Assembly (NCBI GenBank): GCA_017444385.1 | Contig: JAFSWQ010000014.1 | Coordinates: 124,001-188,000, forward strand | Source: Clostridia bacterium | GTDB taxonomy: Bacteria > Bacillota > Clostridia > Christensenellales > CAG-1252 | Direction: 5' to 3' | Length of the DNA: 64,000 nt | The notes under the pieces: model-generated | What the model was told of the DNA's origin: nothing | Databases searched by the model: none | What the model saw: the letters and a program-made list of their open reading frames with translations, nothing else | Part shown: piece after piece, positions 27,259 through 34,729 of the stretch | How positions within the stretch are numbered: the first letter of the stretch is position 1 | Layout: the number at the start of each line of letters is the position of its first letter | Position numbers and translations under genes: made by a program

Positions 27259-27921
27259 TTATGACGGCACTTCCGAAAAGGTTATCGCAAATTGTTTGAC
27301 GAGAGTATAGTATCTTTTAGGATCGTCGAGAAATGGGAAATGCCCCGCGTTTTCCATAATTACACCTCTTGACGAGGCTATCAAACGCAAGCATCTTTTA
27401 TACATATATAAGGGCGTTTCCGCGTCGTTTTCACCCCATATCAAAAGAGTGGGACAAGTTATTTTCGCCGCGGATCCGTCGAGATACTCGTTGACAACTT
27501 TAACGAAAGTCCCTTTCATCGCGCCCGTCAAGGCGCGATAGTCGCTTGAACCCGAGTTAGAAGAAAACCCCAACGCTTTTTTGATTTTATAGGATAACAC
27601 TTTGAAATAATAAGAAGGTCTTCGCCTCGGTTTTAGCCCCGCCGCGTCGGTCAAAATAAGAGCTGCGACACGCGAGCTTTCGGCGAGTTTTATAGCCACC
27701 CTTCCCCCGAAAGAATGACCTACTACTACGACGTTTTCCATTTTATAGAATTCCATTAGCCTTCTTACGCCGGCAACGTAATAATCGAGATCGACCGGAA
27801 TTGCGGGCGGCGGCGTTTTGCCGAAACCGAAGAGATCTACCCTCGTAACTGTAAAACCTTTCAAAAACTCATCCGCTAAAATAAAAGCGTCTTTATTCGA
27901 ACCCCAACCGTGTAAAAACAA
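27259..27921 (-). CDS. Alpha/beta hydrolase
   Basis: A small alpha/beta-fold hydrolase of about 220 residues. It has the oxyanion HGWGSN segment, the nucleophile elbow VVGHSFGG, Asp in the LIWGENDAETP strand and the catalytic His in ENAGHFPFLDD, so it should be active on some ester or peptide-like substrate. The first in-frame standard start is TTG 27921, which would cut off the first beta strand. An open frame continues upstream to ATT 27960, preceded by a TAAGGGGG site 7 bases away; that start would restore 13 residues (LAHTRVGSGSEI before LFLHGWG). Co-oriented with the rimI gene before it and murF after it. Confidence 0.85.
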   Translation of the reverse strand: MFLHGWGSNKDAFILADEFLKGFTVTRVDLFGFGKTPPPAIPVDLDYYVAGVRRLMEFYKMENVVVVGHSFGGRVAIKLAESSRVAALILTDAAGLKPRRRPSYYFKVLSYKIKKALGFSSNSGSSDYRALTGAMKGTFVKVVNEYLDGSAAKITCPTLLIWGENDAETPLYMYKRCLRLIASSRGVIMENAGHFPFLDDPKRYYTLVKQFAITFSEVPS

Positions 27922-27997
27922 TATTTCGCTGCCGCTACCAACTCTCGTATGCGCTAAAATAGTTATACCCCCTTAACGCCCCTAAGCGGCGCGCAAA

Positions 27998-28432
27998 TCA
28001 ATCGCGGTATAACCAATAAATCAGAGCGTCTTCTCCGTCCATATAATACTTCGGCCTCTTCCCAACGCAGACGAACCCCATACTTTCGTACAGCGAAACG
28101 GCTTTGAAATTGCTTTCGCGTACTTCAAGCGTGACGTTTTTCGCGCCGAGATCGTAAGTCTTTTTAAGAAGGTCTTTCATCTCTTCTCGACCGAAGCCCC
28201 GCCCCTGAAACTCGGGCAATACCGCTACGTTCATTATATGCGCTTCGTCGAAAACGTGTAAAAAGGAATAATACCCGACGTCTACGGAGTCGGAAGAAAC
28301 TATATAAAAACAAGCGAGTTTATCAAGCAACTCGCTGACGAGCATTTCTTCGTTCCAAGGATCGTGAAAGCACTTTTTTTCCACTTCCGTCAAAAACGGA
28401 AGATCGGTAAGGACGGCGCGGCGAGAGGTCAT
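27998..28432 (-). CDS. rimI: Ribosomal-protein-alanine acetyltransferase RimI-like
   Basis: A GNAT-fold N-acetyltransferase of 144 residues. The acetyl-CoA loop VLPEFQGRGFGREEM is the family's R/Q-x-x-G-x-G/A signature, and VTLEVRESNFKAVSLYESMGF is the RimI-type C-terminal stretch. Its start overlaps the tsaB stop by 4 bases. The order tsaE-tsaB-rimI is the common bacterial t6A gene cluster; tsaD is not next to it. Confidence 0.92.
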   Translation of the reverse strand: MTSRRAVLTDLPFLTEVEKKCFHDPWNEEMLVSELLDKLACFYIVSSDSVDVGYYSFLHVFDEAHIMNVAVLPEFQGRGFGREEMKDLLKKTYDLGAKNVTLEVRESNFKAVSLYESMGFVCVGKRPKYYMDGEDALIYWLYRD

Positions 28433-29001
28433 TTTTTCTCTTTCATCCTTTCCGCTTGGCTCTTTTTGAGATACAGAGGACGAAGCACTTCGTCGAATTC
28501 ATTTTTGTTAATTATATCGAGAGCGCGTTCAACGAGATTTGCCGCAAAGTCAATATCGGATACGTCGTTTATACCCGAATAACGCGACTTTATCTTTTTA
28601 ATCTCGGGAAGATCGTCTTTATAAACTTCCCCCGTTTCATCGCCGAAAGAATAGTAATAATAATCCTTCCGTGACGGAATAATTTTATAATCGTCTTTAC
28701 TGCCTAATCCGTAAAAAGTGGCGATACCCGCTTTTTCTATGCCTAAAGCAAACGCGAGAGCGGAAACGAATGAAACGCCTATTCTTATGCCCGTAAACGA
28801 GCCGGGACCCACTACCGCGAACACCGCGTTCAATTCTTTTTTATCCACTTGGGCTTTTTTCAGCACGCCCTCGGTAAAGGGAACGATACGCTCGGAAGTC
28901 TTGCCTTTCGCTTCTGAAGAAACGTCGTAAACGATTTTACCGTCGTTATAGACCACGGCGAAAGAGCTGTCGTAAGTGGTGTCAATTATCAAAAACTTCA
29001 T
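28429..29001 (-). CDS. tsaB: tRNA t6A biosynthesis protein TsaB
   Basis: The inactive ASKHA-fold partner that forms a complex with TsaD and TsaE for threonylcarbamoyl-adenosine on tRNAs reading ANN codons. Contains the family's [13 protein letters not shown] opening, FAVVGPGSFTGIRIG near residue 60 and the GLGSKDDYKI region. It overlaps the tsaE stop and the rimI start, indicating translational coupling. 190 residues, within the normal range. Confidence 0.93.
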   Translation of the reverse strand: MKFLIIDTTYDSSFAVVYNDGKIVYDVSSEAKGKTSERIVPFTEGVLKKAQVDKKELNAVFAVVGPGSFTGIRIGVSFVSALAFALGIEKAGIATFYGLGSKDDYKIIPSRKDYYYYSFGDETGEVYKDDLPEIKKIKSRYSGINDVSDIDFAANLVERALDIINKNEFDEVLRPLYLKKSQAERMKEKK

Positions 29002-29401
29002 TTATACATATTCTCCTTTCATCGTCGCCCGCGTAGTCGAAGTCCACCTTATAGACTTTAGCGCCGTAAAAACTTTCCGCAACGCTCCACTCGATAAGGC
29101 AAACCGATTTTTCTTCGCCGTAGTATTCGTCAAAGCCGAGGTCTACGTCTTCGCCCTCGCCTAACCTGTACATATCGAAGTGATAAAGTTTTAATCTGCC
29201 CTGATACTCGTTCATCAACGTAAAAGTGGGGCTGGTCACCACGTCGGTTATACCCAACCCTTCGGCGACACCCTTTGTGAAAGTAGTCTTGCCCGCGCCG
29301 AGCGTACCCGAAAGCAAAACGACTTCGCCGCCCGTTAGTTTCTCGGCGAAACGCTTGCCCAATTCAATAGTTTCGTTTGACGAATGAGTGAGGTATTCCA
29401 T
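28982..29401 (-). CDS. tsaE: tRNA t6A biosynthesis ATPase TsaE
   Basis: A small P-loop ATPase that resets the TsaBD complex. Walker A is [15 protein letters not shown] near residue 30; the [13 protein letters not shown] and [21 protein letters not shown] segments are family signatures. I chose ATG 29401 ([11 protein letters not shown]) over a TTG 36 bases upstream because a sigma-A promoter with its -10 box at 29409-29414 ends only 7 bases before it. The longer frame would start before the -10 box. The messenger would be leaderless or nearly so. Divergent from the RibU-like gene. Confidence 0.94.
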   Translation of the reverse strand: MEYLTHSSNETIELGKRFAEKLTGGEVVLLSGTLGAGKTTFTKGVAEGLGITDVVTSPTFTLMNEYQGRLKLYHFDMYRLGEGEDVDLGFDEYYGEEKSVCLIEWSVAESFYGAKVYKVDFDYAGDDERRICINEVFDN

Positions 29402-29408
29402 AGCCTTA

Positions 29409-29437
29409 ATTATAAACCCAAACCCCGCTTTTTGCAA
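29409..29437 (-). promoter_or_regulatory. sigma-A promoter of tsaE-tsaB-rimI, abutting the start codon
   Basis: Minus-strand TTGCAA (29432-29437), 17 bases, TATAAT (29409-29414). The TATAAT ends 7 bases before the ATG, so the transcript begins at or one base before it. Only a weak AAGG lies between. Confidence 0.65.
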
Positions 29438-29516
29438 ATAAAAAAATCCAAAAAGTTCTTTTGAAGGTCAATCGAAGAAGCAAAACGCAAATATTACAAA
29501 ATATGTCGTTTTTCGT

Positions 29517-29545
29517 TTGTAAATAGACGGATTTTCCTGTATAAT
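29517..29545 (+). promoter_or_regulatory. sigma-A promoter of the RibU-like gene, abutting the start codon
   Basis: TTGTAA (29517-29522), 17 bases, TATAAT (29540-29545), with the ATG at 29552, only 6 bases later. There is no Shine-Dalgarno site and no room for a leader, so no FMN riboswitch is possible in this transcript. Confidence 0.7.
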
Positions 29546-29551
29546 TAAATC

Positions 29552-30355
29552 ATGAACGAATACGAAAACAATGAAAACAACGTAAATAACGAAGAGTCGT
29601 CTAACATCGACGAAACGCTCGATTTGGAAAACGGCGAAACCGAAGACGAAGAAAACGCTTTCAATAGCAGCGAAGCAAATGCCGAGGTTAAATCCGAATC
29701 GGACGAATCGAGCGAAAGAGATTTGCCTAAAAAGCGTAAACAAGCGATTAGGATAACGAAAAAACTTGCCTTGACCGCCGTTCTTTCGGGGTTGGCTTTC
29801 GGGCTTTATATGCTTGGACCTCTTTGCAAATTACCGCTTATTTTCCCCTCGTTTTTGGATTTACAATTTTCCGAATTGCCCGCGCTTATCGGCGGCTTTG
29901 CGTTAGGTCCCGCTTACGGAGCGTTGATAATCATTATTAAATGCGCGCTTAAACTTCCCATGTCCTCAACGGCGTTCACGGGCGAGTTATGCGACGCGCT
30001 TTTGGGGCTTGCGTTCGTACTCCCCGCAAGCATATTCTATCGTTTCTACAAGACGAAGAAGGGCGCCGCGCTATCCATACTTATAGGTTCGGTCGTTTGC
30101 GTAGCTACCGCGCTCTTACTCAATCGCTTCGTGATAGTCCCCACCTACGTCAAACTGTTCTTCAAAGGAGAATGGAGCCCCCTCGTAGGTATGCTTACGA
30201 CCTTGTTCCCAAAAATCACGCAAGAGAATTTTTACAATTATTACTTATGGGGTTCGGTGCTTCCCTTCAACGTTTTGAGATGCCTTATAACCTCGCTCGT
30301 AACGTTTTTGGTGTACAAGAGGGTATCGAAATTATTCAAGAAATTCACGGGTTGA
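29552..30355 (+). CDS. ECF transporter S-component, RibU-like
   Basis: A substrate-capture subunit of an energy-coupling-factor (ECF) vitamin transporter. Six membrane helices start near residue 68 (KKLALTAVLSGLAFGLYML) and the FPSFLDLQFSELPALIGGFALGP segment resembles the RibU riboflavin family; other vitamins cannot be excluded. The first 64 residues are unusual: a disordered, acidic, Asn/Glu/Ser-rich stretch with about 20 acidic residues followed by a basic PKKRKQ stop. No ECF ATPase or EcfT gene is in the window, as expected for a group II system with a shared energiser. It ends in a Rho-independent terminator. Confidence 0.82.
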   Translation: MNEYENNENNVNNEESSNIDETLDLENGETEDEENAFNSSEANAEVKSESDESSERDLPKKRKQAIRITKKLALTAVLSGLAFGLYMLGPLCKLPLIFPSFLDLQFSELPALIGGFALGPAYGALIIIIKCALKLPMSSTAFTGELCDALLGLAFVLPASIFYRFYKTKKGAALSILIGSVVCVATALLLNRFVIVPTYVKLFFKGEWSPLVGMLTTLFPKITQENFYNYYLWGSVLPFNVLRCLITSLVTFLVYKRVSKLFKKFTG

Positions 30356-30368
30356 ACATATCGAAAAG

Positions 30369-30408
30369 ATCTCGTTTGCGTAATAAAACGGGATTTTTCT
30401 TTTTTTAT
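30369..30408 (+). terminator. Rho-independent terminator of the RibU-like gene
   Basis: A 9-bp stem with one G-T pair (30369-30377 with 30386-30394, 8-base loop) leads into a T-rich tract (30395-30408). It lies 14 bases after the stop codon. Confidence 0.85.
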
Positions 30409-30450
30409 TAAAAAATAAAACAAAACTACTCTTTATGGAAAATTTTGTGA

Positions 30451-30477
30451 TATAATATATAGTATCTTTACGGAGGT
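30451..30477 (+). promoter_or_regulatory. -10 box and ribosome site of the alcohol dehydrogenase
   Basis: A TATAAT box (30451-30456) is followed by a strong GGAGGTG ribosome site (30472-30478) and the ATG at 30483. No good -35 box is visible at normal spacing; the TG before the -10 box (TGATATAAT) may compensate. Confidence 0.6.
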
Positions 30478-30482
30478 GTGAT

Positions 30483-31694
30483 ATGAATGCTTTGAAAAAG
30501 TGTTGTTACAGAACTTACCAAAAAATAATGTACGTTGCCGAATACTTTATGCCTTGGCCGGAAGCCGAGACTTTGAAAGGTTCGGGTTCTTTGATGAAAA
30601 TGCCCGAATGGTTGAAGTCCCACGGTAGAAAGAGCGTTCTCATCGTTACCGATTCGGTATTGGCGGGATTCGGTTACAGCGGTAAACTTGCCGACGGTTT
30701 GACCGAGGCGGGTATTAAAGCCGTCGTTTACGACAAAGTCGTCCCCAACCCCACTATAGACAATATCGAAGAGGGCTTGAAAATATATAAAGAGAATCAA
30801 TGCGATTGTATAGTCGCTTTGGGCGGCGGTTCCCCCATGGACTGCGCGAAAGGTATCGGTTGCCGCGTCGCTTGCCCCAAGAAACCCATCGAAAAGATGA
30901 AGGGTACGCTGAAAGTCGGCCATAAACTTCCCCCTCTCTACGCTATTCCCACGACTGCGGGAACGGGTAGCGAAGTAACCTTGGCTGCGGTCATTTCCAA
31001 CCCCGCGAAGCAGGAAAAATATCCCATCGAGGATCCCGTCGTTATACCTCGTTATATAGTATTCGATCCTCAACTCACCATCGGTCTTCCCCCTCACGTC
31101 ACTTCCACTACGGGTATGGACGCATTGACTCACGCGGTAGAGGCGTTTATCGGTAAATCGAACACCTCCGCTACCAAGAAGCAAGCCATCGAAGCCACCC
31201 AACTCGTATTTAAGTATTTGAAGAGAGCGTTCGACAACGGTCAGGATATCGAGGCGAGAGAGCAAATGCAAAGAGCCGCTTGGTTGGGCGGTAAAGCCTT
31301 TACGAGAGCGTACGTGGGTTACGTTCACGCCGTCGCTCACGCTTTGGGCGGTTTTTACGGAGTGCCTCACGGCTTGGCAAACGCAGTCGCTCTTCCCTAC
31401 GTTTTGAAGAAATTCGGCGCTTCCGCTTATAAGAAACTCGCCATCCTCGCCGACGCGGTAGGTATCACGGGCGCGGACAACAAAGAAAAAGCCGAAAAAT
31501 TCATCGCTGCTATCGAAGACCTTAACAAGTCGATGAACATTCCCAACAAGATCGAAGGAAGATGGACAATCAAAGACGAAGATATCGATAGACTCGTCGA
31601 TCACGCAATAAAGGAAGCAAATCCTTTGTACCCCGTTCCCACCATCTTCGACAAAGAGGATATAAAGGAATTGTTCTTGGCGGTAAAGGGTTGA
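30483..31694 (+). CDS. Iron-containing alcohol dehydrogenase
   Basis: A group III NAD(P)-dependent alcohol dehydrogenase of 403 residues. It has the Fe-ADH cofactor motif GGGSPMDCAKGIG near residue 118, and the iron ligands in HVTSTTGMDALTHAVEAF and YVHAVAHALGGFYGVPHGLANAVALP (two His around residue 295). It likely reduces aldehydes or a butanol- or 1,2-propanediol-type substrate in fermentation; the exact substrate cannot be read from sequence. Its own promoter and a strong ribosome site point to high expression. A bidirectional hairpin follows. Confidence 0.94.
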   Translation: MNALKKCCYRTYQKIMYVAEYFMPWPEAETLKGSGSLMKMPEWLKSHGRKSVLIVTDSVLAGFGYSGKLADGLTEAGIKAVVYDKVVPNPTIDNIEEGLKIYKENQCDCIVALGGGSPMDCAKGIGCRVACPKKPIEKMKGTLKVGHKLPPLYAIPTTAGTGSEVTLAAVISNPAKQEKYPIEDPVVIPRYIVFDPQLTIGLPPHVTSTTGMDALTHAVEAFIGKSNTSATKKQAIEATQLVFKYLKRAFDNGQDIEAREQMQRAAWLGGKAFTRAYVGYVHAVAHALGGFYGVPHGLANAVALPYVLKKFGASAYKKLAILADAVGITGADNKEKAEKFIAAIEDLNKSMNIPNKIEGRWTIKDEDIDRLVDHAIKEANPLYPVPTIFDKEDIKELFLAVKG

Positions 31695-31723
31695 TAAAAC
31701 CTACCGTTTGAATTAACGCTATT

Positions 31724-31787
31724 AAAAGGCTGTAAAAACGCGCTCGCCTAAACGCGGGGACTTGTAAAACGTTTTTGCGGCCTTTTT
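31724..31787. terminator. Bidirectional terminator between alcohol dehydrogenase and the 93-aa gene
   Basis: A long imperfect stem pairs 31724-31740 (AAAAGGCTGTAAAAACG) with 31771-31787 (CGTTTTTGCGGCCTTTT). Each side is A-rich on one strand and T-rich on the other, so it can stop transcription from both converging genes. The right arm overlaps the last codons of the 93-residue gene. Confidence 0.6.
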
Positions 31788-32067
31788 ATACGTACGACCT
31801 TCTTCTTTTCAGTTCCTCCATTATCGAGTCGAGAGGGGTATCGGTAGCGAGCCGACAATATATATCGAGATCGGCGGTGACCAATACTTCCTTTCCCTCT
31901 CTTTTTTCAAGTTCCTCTTTTATTTTCAAAAGAGCCTCTATCCTCTTCGAGCGGGAAGCGATGGGGGTGAGCAACACGCCTGCAAGCGCAAAACTATCGC
32001 TTTCCTTTATCCTTACGTCAACGCATAATTCTTTCAAAACGTCAATTTCTTGGTATTCCGCTATCAT
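31786..32067 (-). CDS. Hypothetical protein (93 aa)
   Basis: Not recognised. A 93-residue alpha/beta-type soluble protein with a strand-like KEVLVTADLDIYCRLA segment and a helix-rich middle (ASRSKRIEALLKIKEELEKREG), ending in KRRRSYV. The pattern of alternating hydrophobic strands suggests a small folded domain. ATG 32067 has no Shine-Dalgarno site; a CATACT box ends 6 bases upstream and makes a 15-bp palindrome (CATACTT-A-AAGTATG) with the start codon. The rsfS terminator lies just upstream, so it is a separate unit. Confidence 0.62.
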   Translation of the reverse strand: MIAEYQEIDVLKELCVDVRIKESDSFALAGVLLTPIASRSKRIEALLKIKEELEKREGKEVLVTADLDIYCRLATDTPLDSIMEELKRRRSYV

Positions 32068-32100
32068 ACTTAAAGTATGGACGGATAACGCGTTTTTAAT

Positions 32101-32131
32101 CGAAAAAAGGTCGTAAACAACTTACGACCTT
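32101..32131 (-). terminator. Rho-independent terminator of the nadD-yqeK / rsfS operon
   Basis: A 10-bp perfect stem (32107-32116 with 32122-32131, 5-base loop) followed on the minus strand by a run of six T. It lies about 30 bases after the rsfS stop codon. Confidence 0.88.
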
Positions 32132-32158
32132 AAACGATTACTGAAAACCATTGGCGAT

Positions 32159-32524
32159 TTATACGCCCATATAATACTTGACGTTGCTGTTATCCGGCTC
32201 CGCCCAAAGTTTCTCAAACTTATAAAACTCTCTCATCTCGGTATGGAAAATGTGAACTATTACCAAACCGTAGTCCATTACTATCCATTTGCCGTCCTTT
32301 TCGCCGTCGATACGAGTAACGTAGATATCCATATCTTCTAAAACTTCTTGGATATGTTCGCATACGCCTTTTGCGACCTGCGCGTTACGAGCGGTACATA
32401 CGACGTAATAGTTGGTCAAGGAAGTCTTTTGGGTAACGTCGATGGTAAGAATGTTAGAAGTTTGTTTTTCACCTATAATTTTGCAAATCTCGTTTGCCAG
32501 ATCAAGCGATGTGATTTGTTCCAT
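32159..32524 (-). CDS. rsfS: Ribosome silencing factor RsfS
   Basis: Binds ribosomal protein uL14 and keeps subunits apart when nutrients are short. The 121-residue chain contains NILTIDVTQKTSLTNYYVVCTARNAQVAKGVCEHIQ, DGKWIVMDYGLVIVHIFHTEMREFYKFEKLW, both conserved RsfS signatures. I chose ATG 32524 because an AGGAGAAG site lies just upstream; the longer frame up to 32617 adds residues with no family support. It follows the nadD-yqeK gene on the same strand. Confidence 0.95.
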   Translation of the reverse strand: MEQITSLDLANEICKIIGEKQTSNILTIDVTQKTSLTNYYVVCTARNAQVAKGVCEHIQEVLEDMDIYVTRIDGEKDGKWIVMDYGLVIVHIFHTEMREFYKFEKLWAEPDNSNVKYYMGV

Positions 32525-32702
32525 TTCTTCTCCTTTGTTTTCGGTAATTCCGAAACCTTTCCTATATAATAACCTATTTTCCTTAAAAAATGTTAAAAAA
32601 CCGAAAATCTTTAACATTTCTTAATAATTCCATTGTGCAATAATCAACGGATTTTTTTATAGTCTAAACGGAAAATTCGACTGGTTTCTCAATAAACACC
32701 CG

Positions 32703-33794
32703 CTATTTGTTCTTGTAAAACTCGAAACATTCGAGAGTTAGCGGGCAAACGTCCTCACCCTCGCCAAGATACTTCAGCTGCGCCTCTACCGCTTGAACGA
32801 AACCCGCGTTAAAATCCTTATGAGCTATCTCGCGTAGTTTTTCCACGCCGTCGAAGGCGCGATCCTCTTCCAAAAGGTCGGCAAGATAGATGAGTTTTTC
32901 AAGGTCGCTCATATTCGCTCGCCCCGTCGTGTGATACCTTACCGCGTTGATTATATCTTCGTCGCGTATGCCGTAATCGGTTTGTATCTCTTCCGCGCCG
33001 ATAAAAGCGTGCGCGATAGGACCTTTCGTTAGGTTTTCGGGTAGCTCGGGATGAGGCCTTGTGGAATACTTGGACGCGTCGTGCAATATCGCCGCAGTCA
33101 TCACTTTGTCATAGTCGAGTTTTAATTGTTCGTTCAGTTTTACCGCTTCCACCGCGACGTTAAGGGAATGTCTGAACCTTTTAGGCGTTAAGGCGGCGGC
33201 AAGTTTATCGAGCATATCGTAGTATTTCCCGTAAATACGGTTTTGAATAGCGTATTCGTAGCATTTAGGGGATACGACGTCGCAAGGCAATCTCAAATAC
33301 AGTTTAGTGCGCGCAAATGTCGAGGAAACGTCTTTGCCGACGTATCGTAATACTTTAATATTTTTCCCTTGCGAGTTATACCTTTCCGCCTTTTCGACGA
33401 GAGCGTCGCGCGAGCCTGCGCGAGGGACTACCGCAATGGGAAAAGACAAAACCACCTCGGGCTTTATCCACTTTTCGATATCAAAAAAACTGTCGCCCCC
33501 CATTATAAAAACTATATCGCCGTACTTTTCCTTCAATACGGGAAGGATTCTCGCGGTGTTCGTAAGCCCCGAAAGAGTGTTTTCTACGTCGTCAATCAAG
33601 ACGTCCTCGTCAACGGTGAGTTTGATCATATTTACCCTATCCGCGTACGAAGTCATCGTGCTTTTGTGAGGCGCGTTCCCGCTCGGAACGACGACTATCT
33701 TATCGAGAGATAATTCCTCTTTCGCTCTTTTTATCAATTCGTAATGTTCGAGGTGCATCGGATCGAACGCGCCGCCGTAAATACCGTATTTCAT
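32703..33794 (-). CDS. nadD: Fused nicotinate-nucleotide adenylyltransferase and YqeK HD phosphohydrolase
   Basis: Residues 1-190 are NadD, which makes nicotinate adenine dinucleotide: GGAFDPMHLEH opens the nucleotidyltransferase fold (the usual H-x-G-H reads HLEH), with FIMGGDSFFDIEKW and the SSTFAR motif following. Residues 195-363 are YqeK, an HD-domain Ap4A hydrolase: RHSLNVAVEAV, AAILHDASK and AVRYHTTGRANMSDLEKLIYLADLLEEDR carry the metal ligands. In other Firmicutes nadD and yqeK are neighbouring separate genes, so this is a true gene fusion. An AAAGGA ribosome site precedes ATG 33794. Confidence 0.94.
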   Translation of the reverse strand: MKYGIYGGAFDPMHLEHYELIKRAKEELSLDKIVVVPSGNAPHKSTMTSYADRVNMIKLTVDEDVLIDDVENTLSGLTNTARILPVLKEKYGDIVFIMGGDSFFDIEKWIKPEVVLSFPIAVVPRAGSRDALVEKAERYNSQGKNIKVLRYVGKDVSSTFARTKLYLRLPCDVVSPKCYEYAIQNRIYGKYYDMLDKLAAALTPKRFRHSLNVAVEAVKLNEQLKLDYDKVMTAAILHDASKYSTRPHPELPENLTKGPIAHAFIGAEEIQTDYGIRDEDIINAVRYHTTGRANMSDLEKLIYLADLLEEDRAFDGVEKLREIAHKDFNAGFVQAVEAQLKYLGEGEDVCPLTLECFEFYKNK

Positions 33795-33961
33795 CTTAAC
33801 AATTCCTTTAACTAAACGATACGCGATACATTATATCGCCGAAAAACGTGGTTCTCGTTATTCCTATGATAATATTATAATGCTTATTTCTTTTGGAAGC
33901 AAGCAAAAGGAAAAAGTGACGAAAATATGCTTATTTCGAGTTTATTATACTCTTTATCTCC

Positions 33962-34705
33962 GTGTTTTCGGTCGATAATACGATAGTGAAGAAAAGCGAT
34001 CTCGTTGTGTTCGGAATATTGACTTTCGCGTTTACGTTTTCGATAGCGACCTATACTTTCAAAAGAGTATGGCTTTCTCTCACCATAGCGATAGCGTTTT
34101 CGGTCGCTTACTGCTGTATAGTTTTACTCGCGCGGAAACGCGCTCGTTTTGAAAAGAAAGAGGACTTCGAAAGGAATCTGTTATTGAGCGGTAAGCCGCG
34201 ATCCAACGAGCTAATCAAGTCCCTTTACGAAAACGCGCAAGAGATAACGCCCGAACTTTTGCTACTCGACGATACTCTCGTTTTGAACGCGGTAAAGTAC
34301 GGCGGAATAGGCGAAGAAGATATCGCTTCTCTATATCGAAAAAGCCTTGAGACAAAAGCGAATAAAGCGATAGTCTATATGAGAAAAATAGACAAAAACG
34401 CTTTAACGCTCGCGCGATCTCTACCGTTAAAAATCGACTTTTTCGACCTAAAAAAGCTATACGGAAAACTTAAAGAAAACAATTTGCTGAATTACGTCGA
34501 AGACGCTCCGAAAGCACGTCCGAAACTCAAAGACGTGCTTTCGGGGATAAAAGGCGTTCCGCCGAAATACTTTCTATTTACGGCGATAGCCTGCGCGTTG
34601 TCTTCGGTATTTCTTCCTATGAAGATATACTATCTTATCGTCGCCGCGATAAACGCGGCTTTTGGGATAGTCGTTATTATTTGGAACTACAAGTCGCAAA
34701 CGTAA
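33962..34705 (+). CDS. Hypothetical membrane protein (247 aa)
   Basis: Not recognised. Two N-terminal membrane helices (about residues 14-31 and 34-53), a long cytosolic middle part of about 140 residues rich in Lys, Glu and Leu and predicted helical, then two C-terminal helices (residues 200-238). GTG 33962 has no Shine-Dalgarno site; a TATACT box ends 10 bases before it. It is divergent from nadD and convergent with the VWA lipoprotein gene; their stops are 24 bases apart. A restriction- or membrane-stress-related helical cage-like layout is a guess only. Confidence 0.7.
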   Translation: MFSVDNTIVKKSDLVVFGILTFAFTFSIATYTFKRVWLSLTIAIAFSVAYCCIVLLARKRARFEKKEDFERNLLLSGKPRSNELIKSLYENAQEITPELLLLDDTLVLNAVKYGGIGEEDIASLYRKSLETKANKAIVYMRKIDKNALTLARSLPLKIDFFDLKKLYGKLKENNLLNYVEDAPKARPKLKDVLSGIKGVPPKYFLFTAIACALSSVFLPMKIYYLIVAAINAAFGIVVIIWNYKSQT

Positions 34706-34729
34706 AGGGACGTAAAGGGTGAGCCGCCT

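Noticed and set aside
29402..29551. FMN riboswitch before the RibU-like gene
   Set aside because: The promoter ends 6 bases before the start codon, leaving no leader that could fold into one.
30468..31604. Long reading frame antisense to the alcohol dehydrogenase gene
   Set aside because: It mirrors a clearly identified enzyme, has no ribosome site and no recognisable protein pattern. The base composition of the real gene explains it. The same applies to the frame antisense to asd (59401-60393).
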